A stretch of DNA of 15,101 nt, taken from a bacterium. GTDB taxonomy: Bacteria > Armatimonadota > Fimbriimonadia > Fimbriimonadales > JBAXQP01. The notes below the pieces were generated by a model. The model did no database searches, had not been told where the DNA came from, and was given only the letters and a program-made list of their open reading frames with translations. The DNA is taken from NCBI GenBank assembly GCA_037131655.1, contig JBAXQP010000028.1, positions 1 through 15,101 on the forward strand, written 5' to 3'. Position 1 is the stretch's first letter. Every line of letters starts with the position of its first letter. This document shows, one piece after another, positions 1 to 5,304 of this stretch. The position numbers and the translations under genes were made by a program.

Positions 1-113
1 TTAACGACCAACGGGCGAGCGGCCGTTCTGGCTTGGTGGCATCCCTCTCAACAGCAATTAAGCCTTCAGGCGACCGCAATACTGATAAAATGACGAGTAA
101 ATGTTAATTTACA
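1..113. other. left edge, no assignable gene
   Basis: Two plus-strand frames are open from the left edge, one ending at TGA 91-93 and one at TAA 105-107. On the minus strand a short frame runs into a stop at position 1. None of the short translations resembles a family I recognise. The stretch may hold the last codons of a gene lying to the left, or may be non-coding. Confidence 0.3.
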
Positions 114-143
114 CTGACTAATTAGCGTAACTAAGGATATAAT
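114..143 (+). promoter_or_regulatory. putative sigma-70-type promoter of the feo operon
   Basis: A perfect TATAAT lies at 138-143. Eighteen bases upstream is CTGACT (114-119), a fair -35 match. Transcription would start near 150, about 40 bases before the first feo gene. This is the only strong promoter-like pair ahead of the operon. Confidence 0.55.
122..134 (+). promoter_or_regulatory. candidate operator palindrome TTAG-N5-CTAA
   Basis: The sequence TTAGCGTAACTAA is an inverted repeat placed between the -35 and -10 elements of the feo promoter, where a repressor would block RNA polymerase. Its TTAG/CTAA half-sites recall those of DtxR/IdeR-type iron regulators, but the full 19-bp DtxR consensus is not present. 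Iron control is therefore an inference from position and partial symmetry. Confidence 0.3.
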
Positions 144-147
144 AAGT

Positions 148-195
148 ATGAGAGTCGTAGAGACAAAAGGGAGTCAAAGAAAGTTTATAGAATGA
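148..195 (+). CDS. possible 15-residue leader peptide upstream of feoB
   Basis: ATG at 148 opens a 15-codon frame (MRVVETKGSQRKFIE) whose TGA (193-195) overlaps the ATG of the FeoB GTPase gene (192-194) in the ATGA arrangement used for translational coupling. The FeoB gene itself has no well-spaced Shine-Dalgarno site: the nearest, AAAGGGAG at 166-173, is 18 bases away. Coupling from this leader could explain how it is translated. Against it, the leader ATG lies almost on the predicted transcription start and has no RBS of its own, so it would have to be read leaderless. Confidence 0.3.
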   Translation: MRVVETKGSQRKFIE

Positions 196-764
196 CAATA
201 AGTTTGCCGTTGAAAAGATTCCAAAAACCAAAGGCGCAGGTTGTTCATAAAGAGGATCACCTTCCAGTTATTGCGATTGTAGGCAGTCCTAATGTGGGCA
301 AAAGCGTGCTCTTTAACTGTTTAACCGGCCGATATGTGACCGTATCCAACTATCCAGGCACTACCGTCGAGACGATGACCGGTTATTGCACTATTGGCAA
401 ACAAAAATTAAAGGTAATCGACACTCCCGGTATGTATGGATTACATCCAATTACGGAAGAAGAACGGATTGCTCGGGAGCTATTAGCTCAAATTAATCCT
501 CAAGTTGTCCTTCATATCGTCGATGCAAAGAACCTCGGACGAATGCTATCGCTTACTCTCCAACTCATTGAAGCAAAACTGCCTGTCATTCTTGTGCTGA
601 ACCTAATGGATGAATTGGAAAAGGCCGGCATGCAGATAGACATTATCGGCCTTAGCAAAAGGTTGGGTGTTCCTGTTATCCCGACGGTTGGGCTTAAAGG
701 GCATGGAATTTCAGAATTAAAGGAGGCCATTGATGCCCATATTAACGGCATCAAAGCCATTTGA
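192..764 (+). CDS. feoB: FeoB ferrous iron transporter, separate GTPase subunit
   Basis: This 190-residue protein is the cytoplasmic G domain of the Fe(II) transporter FeoB, made here as its own polypeptide. It shows G1 GSPNVGKS at residues 31-38, the G2 threonines in YPGTT at 54-58, G3 DTPG at 77-80 and G4 NLMD at 137-140. The G5 loop near 165-171 (TVGLKGH) is less canonical. A basic tail of about 25 residues precedes the domain. In ordinary FeoB the G domain continues into a helical GDI domain and a membrane domain; here those are supplied by the next gene, which starts 32 bases before this stop. GTP binding and hydrolysis are known to be required for Fe(II) uptake by the family. The start is the first ATG, poorly served by an RBS but overlapping the stop of a short leader frame. 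Confidence 0.9.
   Translation: MTISLPLKRFQKPKAQVVHKEDHLPVIAIVGSPNVGKSVLFNCLTGRYVTVSNYPGTTVETMTGYCTIGKQKLKVIDTPGMYGLHPITEEERIARELLAQINPQVVLHIVDAKNLGRMLSLTLQLIEAKLPVILVLNLMDELEKAGMQIDIIGLSKRLGVPVIPTVGLKGHGISELKEAIDAHINGIKAI
721..726 (+). promoter_or_regulatory. Shine-Dalgarno AGGAGG for the second feoB gene
   Basis: A perfect AGGAGG sits six bases before ATG 733, inside the coding region of the GTPase gene. It fixes the start of the membrane subunit and argues that the feoB split is a real two-gene arrangement and not a sequencing frameshift. The TTG at 730, just upstream in the same frame, is only three bases from the site and is a worse start. Confidence 0.85.
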
Positions 765-2196
765 ATATAGTCCCGAAATCGAGCGGATTGTCAGCCAAAT
801 CGCCGAAATGTTAAAAGGCACGTATCAGCTATCACATCGAACGGTAGCAATACTGGTACTTCAATATGATAAAGATGCGAACGATTGGGTTAAGCAAAGT
901 GAAAATGAAGAGGTTTATGACTCGATCACTAAGCTTGTGATCCAGGCTGAGAAGGAGCTTAAGGAACCGATCGGTTATCGGATAGCTCTTGAGCGCCAAG
1001 CCGTGTCGAGCGCTTTGGCAGGCGAGTTTCTGCGTCAGGATATTAGACACTATAACCGCTTCCTCCAATTTACCGGCCGTCTATGCATGCATCCGATTTG
1101 GGGTATCCCCATTCTCTTTGTGGTGCTCTATTTCGGTCTCTATAAATTTGTCGGTGTGTTTGCCGGCGGGCTCGTTGTCGATTATATTAACAGCGTCGTT
1201 TTCGGAAACCACATCAATCCGTTTGTTACCCACTGGACGAATGCTATTATTCCTTATGAACCTATCAGACAGCTTTTGGTGGGGGAATATGGGATTTGGA
1301 CGTTTGGTGTGACTTATGCTTTTGCATTAGTGTTGCCGATTGTCGGGTTTTTCTTCTTGGTGTTTGCCCTTTTGGAAGACAGCGGTTATCTGCCCCGATT
1401 AGCGCTCTTAGTTGATAGGCTTTTTAAACAAATTGGCTTAAATGGGCGAGCGGTTATTCCTATTGTTCTCGGTTTTGGCTGCGATACAACGGCGACTATC
1501 GTCACACGCATTTTAGAGACCAAACGCGAGCGGATCATCGCGACTTTCCTTCTTAGCCTGGTCATTCCGTGCTCAGCTCAGTTGGGCGTCATATTGGCGC
1601 TTCTGGCCGACCACCAATCGGCGCTTTGGGTGTGGGGATTAATATTAACGGGTGTATTTCTTTTGGCGGGCTTCCTTGCCGGTCGGCTAACTCCAGGGAA
1701 AGCGCCTGGGTTTTATATGGAAATTCCCCCGATGCGTATGCCTAGCTTTAGCAACGTGATGATCAAAACCATTAGCCGGCTTCAATGGTACTTTATGGAA
1801 GTGCTTCCGATTTTCATCTACGCCAGCATCCTCATCTGGGTTGGCCAGTTGACCCATCTGTTTGATCTCGCCATTAGATGTATTAAGCCGATTGTGCAAG
1901 CGATGGGTTTACCTGCTGAAGCATCGACAGCCTTCTTATTTGGTTTCTTCCGCAGAGATTACGGTGCGGCCGGTCTTTATAGCCTCCACGGAGCGCATCA
2001 GTTGAACGGAAACCAGCTTTTAATTGCTGCTGTAGTGTTGACGCTCTTCCTGCCTTGCATCGCCCAGTTTATTATTATCCAAAGAGAACGCGGGCTTAGA
2101 ATGGCTCTCGGTGTGGCTTGCTTTACCGCCTTCTTTGCAATCTCTGTGGGCATTATACTCAACCAAATAATTCTCAGATTGGGGATGCATTTATGA
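733..2196 (+). CDS. feoB: FeoB ferrous iron transporter, separate membrane subunit
   Basis: This 487-residue protein carries the rest of FeoB. Residues 1-105 match the helical GDI region that follows the G domain. From about 121 onward there are repeated hydrophobic segments of the permease. Family hallmarks are the segment LEDSGYLPR (214-222), GFGC (247-250), the IPCSAQLGV segment (278-286), FFRRDYGAAGLY (405-416) and LPCIAQF (440-446). The usual GCNVPA motif reads GCDTTA and the second motif has a single Cys, placing it in a divergent FeoB subgroup. Cysteines 250, 280 and 442 lie in membrane-motif positions expected near the iron path. It presumably pairs with the upstream GTPase protein in the inner membrane. 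Its start lies within the previous gene and its stop overlaps the next ATG, so expression is likely coupled. Confidence 0.9.
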   Translation: MPILTASKPFEYSPEIERIVSQIAEMLKGTYQLSHRTVAILVLQYDKDANDWVKQSENEEVYDSITKLVIQAEKELKEPIGYRIALERQAVSSALAGEFLRQDIRHYNRFLQFTGRLCMHPIWGIPILFVVLYFGLYKFVGVFAGGLVVDYINSVVFGNHINPFVTHWTNAIIPYEPIRQLLVGEYGIWTFGVTYAFALVLPIVGFFFLVFALLEDSGYLPRLALLVDRLFKQIGLNGRAVIPIVLGFGCDTTATIVTRILETKRERIIATFLLSLVIPCSAQLGVILALLADHQSALWVWGLILTGVFLLAGFLAGRLTPGKAPGFYMEIPPMRMPSFSNVMIKTISRLQWYFMEVLPIFIYASILIWVGQLTHLFDLAIRCIKPIVQAMGLPAEASTAFLFGFFRRDYGAAGLYSLHGAHQLNGNQLLIAAVVLTLFLPCIAQFIIIQRERGLRMALGVACFTAFFAISVGIILNQIILRLGMHL

Positions 2197-2405
2197 TATG
2201 TTCTTTGTGCCAGAAAGAGTTTGATGAGCAAGAAGCTGAAGCTGGGTGCAAGTCATGCGGTTTACACGGCGGCTGCCACCTCATTAAATGCCCGCACTGT
2301 GCTTACGAACAACCGTTGGTGCCGCGTTGGTTGAAAAAGCTTCGTGAAATGTTGAGCAAGAAACAGTTTTCAAGCAAGTCAGATGTGATAGACTCCCCTA
2401 AATAA
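2193..2405 (+). CDS. small zinc-ribbon protein in the feo operon
   Basis: This 70-residue protein has seven cysteines in three clusters: CSLC (3-6), CKSC followed by GLHGGC (19-28), and CPHC (33-36), with His25, His29 and His35 nearby. The first and last pairs look like a zinc ribbon; the middle cluster could bind a second metal. The C-terminal half is basic and polar with no membrane segment, so it should be cytosolic. Its ATG overlaps the FeoB stop (ATGA), and its TAA overlaps the FeoA ATG (TAATG). I recall similar Cys-rich small proteins beside split feoB genes in other bacteria, but I know of no defined function. A role as a metal-sensing or assembly partner of the transporter is inference. 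A start 75 bases further upstream in frame would lie inside feoB and is unlikely. Confidence 0.8.
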   Translation: MICSLCQKEFDEQEAEAGCKSCGLHGGCHLIKCPHCAYEQPLVPRWLKKLREMLSKKQFSSKSDVIDSPK

Positions 2406-2632
2406 TGGACATCACCCTGAACAAATTGGCTAAAAGAAAACGAGCGACCGTAGTAACCATCAATCGTCACGATGGAACCCACTGGCGCAAACTCCTAGCA
2501 TTTGGAATTGTCCCCGGCGCAACTTTAGTAGTTATCCAACGCTTCCCCGCCATTGTCATCCGCATCGGTGAAACCGAAGTAGCCCTTGACCTCGACACTG
2601 CCCGATTAGTGACTGTGCGTGTTGGGGAGTAA
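2405..2632 (+). CDS. feoA: FeoA family protein
   Basis: This 75-residue protein has the length and pattern of FeoA, a small SH3-like beta-barrel. It contains an LAFGIVPGATL segment (residues 31-41) matching the family's L-x2-G-hydrophobic-x-PG core, then IVIRIGETEVALD strands and a C-terminal TARLVTVRV strand. FeoA is a cytosolic accessory protein needed for full Fe(II) uptake by FeoB, probably acting on the transporter's cytoplasmic side. It is the last gene of the operon: its ATG overlaps the stop of the zinc-ribbon gene by one base, and a strong terminator follows 88 bases after its stop. Having feoA last, rather than before feoB, is a less common order. Confidence 0.9.
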   Translation: MDITLNKLAKRKRATVVTINRHDGTHWRKLLAFGIVPGATLVVIQRFPAIVIRIGETEVALDLDTARLVTVRVGE

Positions 2633-2720
2633 TTAGCAGAGAAGCAATCAGCCGTCAGCCTAACCCTCGCCGCCCTTCGATATGGTCCGGATACCTACTC
2701 AGGGTTACGGGTTAGATATT

Positions 2721-2754
2721 AAATAAGGGCGACCCGATGGGGCGCCCTTATTTT
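2721..2754. terminator. rho-independent terminator, probably bidirectional
   Basis: An 11-bp perfect stem pairs 2721-2731 (AAATAAGGGCG) with 2743-2753, and an inner CCC/GGG pairing closes the loop. T runs follow on both strands because the stem base is A/T-rich. It lies between the convergent feoA and fucosidase genes and can serve both. The 88 bases between feoA and the hairpin contain no further gene I can support. Confidence 0.9.
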
Positions 2755-2765
2755 GTGAAGACAGC

Positions 2766-3995
2766 TTATTCGTAGTTCTTGTGCCAACAGCCCATTAATC
2801 GCTCGAACTTGCCCTCTACTTCAATCTCGAAGACCGTAGCAGGGAAATCGGGAGCTTTTTCCGGGAGACCATGAAGGATTAACCGGCGATCGGTTTGGGT
2901 GAACTTAACAGGAACGCCGTCTTTAAGGTACTTGACGCTCAGTACCTTGGAGGTGATGCCTCCAAGGGCAAGTTCCTTGCCCGGCCAGCGGTGACAATGG
3001 TAGTAAGCGGTCTGTCCCTTGAGCGTAAACAGACCCATGACATTCCAATGATCTTCCAGCGGATCGGTTGCATCGTAAATTGACTTGCCGTTTCGCTTCA
3101 TCCAATCGCCAACTTCACCTAGAATTTTCTCACATTCCGGAGGCACATCGCCTTCAGGAGTGGGCCCGATATTAAGAAGTAAGTTACCGTGGCCGATTGC
3201 TACCTGTCGAAGCATTTGGTGAACTTGCCAAGCGTTCTTATAATTGACATCGATGGGAGTGTAGCCCCAACTATCGTTGAAGGTCATGCAGGCTTCCCAT
3301 GCGCGGCCGCTTTCAGCAGCAGTGATATGACCTTCGGGCGTTCCGAAGTCTTCAGGAATGCCTGAACGGTCGTTGATGATAATATCAGGCTGAAGCGCTT
3401 TTGCCATTCGGCACAACTTATCGGATTCCCATTCTTCAGCGTCTAGGGGCCAATTGACGTCGTACCAAAGGATGTCCAGCTTGCCATAATTGCTGCAAAG
3501 CTCTTTGACTGCTCCGTGGGTGAAATCGATGAAGCGGCGTCTAGCTGCCTCGTTTACCTTGCACATTGCTCCATCCGGATGATGCCAGTCCATCAGCGAA
3601 TAATAGAAACCAACTTTCAGACCTTCTGCTCGGGCAGCTTCGACATATTCGGCAACCAAGTCTCGTCCAGGGCTGCGTTTGACGGAATTGTAGTCAGTCA
3701 TTTTAGTATCCCAAAGGAAATATCCTTCGTGATGCTTGGTAGTCATGACCATATAGCGCATACCTGCCTGTTTAGCCGTTTTAGCCCATTGTCGAGCTGC
3801 ATTAGGCTTGGGATTCCAGGTATCGGCTAATTTTTCATATTCTTCAATTGGGATTTGCTCATAATTCATTGCCCATTCATGGCGTCCTAGCTGGGCATAT
3901 AGACCCCAGTGGATGAACATACCAAAGCGAGCTTCGCGAAACCATGCTAGCCGTCGAGCACGGTCCTGTTTCGGTGTCAAAAGCGTTTCACTCAT
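2766..3995 (-). CDS. alpha-L-fucosidase, glycoside hydrolase family 29
   Basis: This 409-residue protein releases L-fucose from fucosylated glycans by a retaining mechanism. The N-terminal TIM barrel starts at WFREARFGMFIHWG (18-31), a GH29 hallmark, followed by TTKHHEGYFLWD (85-96), where the paired histidines line the fucose pocket. LDILWYD (173-179) places the catalytic nucleophile at Asp179; the usual following Gly is Val here. GNLLLNIGPTPEG (270-282) is another family signature, and the last 80 or so residues form a beta domain. The acid/base residue varies in this family and I cannot assign it confidently. There is no signal peptide, so it should be cytoplasmic, acting on imported oligosaccharides. 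The start is supported by AAGGAG seven bases upstream (complement of 4003-4008). It is a single-gene unit, with no fucose permease or catabolic gene beside it. Confidence 0.9.
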   Translation of the reverse strand: MSETLLTPKQDRARRLAWFREARFGMFIHWGLYAQLGRHEWAMNYEQIPIEEYEKLADTWNPKPNAARQWAKTAKQAGMRYMVMTTKHHEGYFLWDTKMTDYNSVKRSPGRDLVAEYVEAARAEGLKVGFYYSLMDWHHPDGAMCKVNEAARRRFIDFTHGAVKELCSNYGKLDILWYDVNWPLDAEEWESDKLCRMAKALQPDIIINDRSGIPEDFGTPEGHITAAESGRAWEACMTFNDSWGYTPIDVNYKNAWQVHQMLRQVAIGHGNLLLNIGPTPEGDVPPECEKILGEVGDWMKRNGKSIYDATDPLEDHWNVMGLFTLKGQTAYYHCHRWPGKELALGGITSKVLSVKYLKDGVPVKFTQTDRRLILHGLPEKAPDFPATVFEIEVEGKFERLMGCWHKNYE

Positions 3996-4057
3996 ATTGA
4001 GGCTCCTTCTAAAAAGTGCAGTTAAGAACTTAAGAAAGTCTACAACGGCGAGCCTCC

Positions 4058-4069
4058 CAATTGCAATTG
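4058..4069. promoter_or_regulatory. 12-bp perfect palindrome CAATTGCAATTG
   Basis: The site is both a perfect inverted repeat and a tandem of CAATTG, lying 63 bases upstream of the fucosidase start. A second small repeat, TTAAGAA twice at 4022-4028 and 4030-4036, lies closer to the gene. Position and symmetry suggest an operator for the fucosidase, but no regulator gene is adjacent and chance is possible in A/T-rich DNA. Confidence 0.3.
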
Positions 4070-4153
4070 ATATTTAACATCCGGCGAAAGTATACGAAAA
4101 AGAAAATAGGCCTTTAGAACTAGGTGAATATATGCAGCTAAGTTGAACCAAAT

Positions 4154-4215
4154 CAGCTTTTTATGCGTCTAACATATTATAGAGTTAGAAAATGCCAGGT
4201 TTTTAAAAAAAGCTG
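4154..4215. repeat. nested inverted repeats in the divergent intergenic region
   Basis: An outer 9-bp pair, CAGCTTTTT (4154-4162) and AAAAAGCTG (4207-4215), encloses an inner 6-bp pair, TCTAAC (4168-4173) and GTTAGA (4184-4189), with a 10-base A/T-rich loop. The region lies between divergently transcribed genes, so a terminator role is unlikely. It could be a protein-binding site, a folded leader if a promoter lies further upstream, or the remnant of a small mobile repeat. The rest of the 3996-4292 gap is A/T-rich without a gene. Confidence 0.4.
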
Positions 4216-4250
4216 AAAATTTTACTAACAAAGAAGTAATTCTGAAGTCG

Positions 4251-4256
4251 TATAAT
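4251..4256 (+). promoter_or_regulatory. candidate -10 element (TATAAT) for the TPR-peptide-sigma operon
   Basis: A perfect TATAAT lies 36 bases before the TPR-protein start. No TTGACA-like -35 stands at the right spacing; the best I see is weak (around 4226-4231). The promoter may need an activator or an alternative sigma factor, or this may be a chance match. Confidence 0.4.
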
Positions 4257-4292
4257 ATAGAGAGTTGTGGATGTTTTTCGAGGTTGATGACG

Positions 4293-5036
4293 ATGCATGT
4301 CTGGACGACTGATGAAATTCTGAAATTAAGTTCGGTTATCGTGCATACCAAGTTGCAGGGGCAACCTGTGAGGCAGGCTTCGCCCGATTATAGGTTTCAG
4401 GAAAGACATCAGACCAGTATCTTGACCGAAGTCCGACGTAATTATCCCGACCTCAAGGATAGCGCGGCAATGAAGCTCTACTATGAGGCACGAGATGCGC
4501 GTCTTCAGAATGACATCCCGACGATGTTATTAAAAAGCCAACAAGTGGCAGAAGAATATTGGGGATATTGGCCCAATACTCTATGGTTGGCCTATGCGCT
4601 GAGAGTTTTTGGCAAAGATTACTTTCCGCAGGCGGAATTGGTCTTTACGGAAGCTGAAAAGGCAATCCAGTCTCAGTTAAATGGTAAGCTGCCGCTCGAT
4701 GTGGTTCCGACCACTGAACCGGTGACAGAGTGTCACCTTCGAGAGTTGCTCTCGATGCTTTTCAATAATCATGCTGAATTTTATCGCGTTCAAGGCGAAC
4801 TTGACAAAGCTTTTGAACGTATTAACAATGCACTTGAAGTTACCGATGAACGTTGTGCACGCGCGCGCCGATTGTTAGATAAAGCAGGTATCCTAGCTCA
4901 GAAGAGCGAATACGCGCAGTCAGCAGAAAATGTTGCTCTTGCAATTGAAGCTGATCCTTATGAAACGCAGCAGCAACTAGAACATAAGGCTCGACAGTAT
5001 CCAGGTTTTACGCAAGTAGTTAAGGAGGTTCATTAA
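4293..5036 (+). CDS. TPR-like helical protein, first gene of a peptide/sigma operon
   Basis: I do not recognise an exact family. The 247-residue protein is soluble, with no signal peptide or membrane segment, and mostly helical. Two tetratricopeptide-like repeats are visible at residues 153-186 (FNNHAEFYRVQGELDKAFER, then NNALEV) and 189-222 (AGILAQKSEYAQSAENVALA, then IEADP). A weaker helix pair of the same type lies at about 97-125 (LWLAYALRVFGKDYFPQAEL). TPR folds bind peptides or protein partners. No DNA-binding helix-turn-helix is obvious in the first 50 residues. GAGG at 4280-4283 is nine bases from ATG 4293; ATG 4287, three bases from it, is the alternative. One base separates its stop from a secreted-peptide gene whose RBS lies within its final codons, and a sigma-factor gene follows. 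This context suggests a peptide receptor or sigma-modulating protein, which is inference. Confidence 0.75.
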   Translation: MHVWTTDEILKLSSVIVHTKLQGQPVRQASPDYRFQERHQTSILTEVRRNYPDLKDSAAMKLYYEARDARLQNDIPTMLLKSQQVAEEYWGYWPNTLWLAYALRVFGKDYFPQAELVFTEAEKAIQSQLNGKLPLDVVPTTEPVTECHLRELLSMLFNNHAEFYRVQGELDKAFERINNALEVTDERCARARRLLDKAGILAQKSEYAQSAENVALAIEADPYETQQQLEHKARQYPGFTQVVKEVH

Positions 5037-5037
5037 A

Positions 5038-5214
5038 ATGATCCGCAAATTAATGTTGATCGTAGTTGGTTTAGCATTCGCCGTGAATTTGGCCCTTTTG
5101 GGTATGCCCAATAAGGCCAGTACACAGGTGATGATGGCATCAGGTCAGTCCAATGTTGATTCTCATACAGTTAATCCCAACAAACCCGACAAGGGCGATG
5201 AGGGTCCAGGCTAG
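5038..5214 (+). CDS. 58-residue exported small protein / candidate pro-peptide
   Basis: The gene is preceded by an excellent AAGGAGGT (5022-5029), eight bases before ATG 5038 and embedded in the end of the TPR gene. The product starts with basic residues (MIRK), then a hydrophobic stretch at about 5-22 and a possible signal-peptidase site near PNKAS (24-28). About 30 polar residues follow, ending in NPNKPDKGDEGPG, rich in Pro, Gly and charge. It contains no cysteine, so neither a lipobox nor disulfides. It matches no family I know. Its size, export signal and place directly after a TPR-protein gene resemble the Phr, NprX and AimP pro-peptides of Firmicutes. It could equally be a small secreted or single-pass membrane protein. 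The coding call rests on the strong RBS, the tight spacing and the clear signal sequence. Confidence 0.7.
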   Translation: MIRKLMLIVVGLAFAVNLALLGMPNKASTQVMMASGQSNVDSHTVNPNKPDKGDEGPG

Positions 5215-5233
5215 TTTAGGCTTCGTTTCTCCA

Positions 5234-5278
5234 GCCGACGGGAATGGTACAGTCGGCAAGCACGTCCACAGTTACGTG
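5234..5278 (+). other. two small hairpins between the peptide and sigma genes
   Basis: GCCGAC (5234-5239) can pair with GTCGGC (5252-5257) around a 12-base loop, and CACGT (5261-5265) with ACGTG (5274-5278) around an 8-base loop. Neither is followed by a T run, so they are not classical terminators. They may stabilise or process the transcript so that peptide and sigma factor are made in different amounts. Confidence 0.35.
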
Positions 5279-5304
5279 ACCAGCGGAGAATGTGAGAGAA
5301 GAAG

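Noticed and set aside
730..764. Frameshifted feoB pseudogene
   Set aside because: The second frame has a perfect AGGAGG at ideal spacing, both halves keep all key motifs, and the break falls on a domain boundary.
2651..2715. CTAACCCT (2660-2667) and AGGGTTACGGGTTAG (2701-2715) as a structured RNA
   Set aside because: The pairing is short with a long loop just before a much stronger terminator; no known RNA family is recognisable.
4266..4274. TGTGGATGT as a DnaA box
   Set aside because: It matches only seven of nine bases, is isolated, and is far from dnaA; one weak match is expected by chance.
5290..5295. ATGTGA start-stop mini-ORF before the sigma gene
   Set aside because: There is no spaced RBS, and a six-base match is not evidence of regulation.
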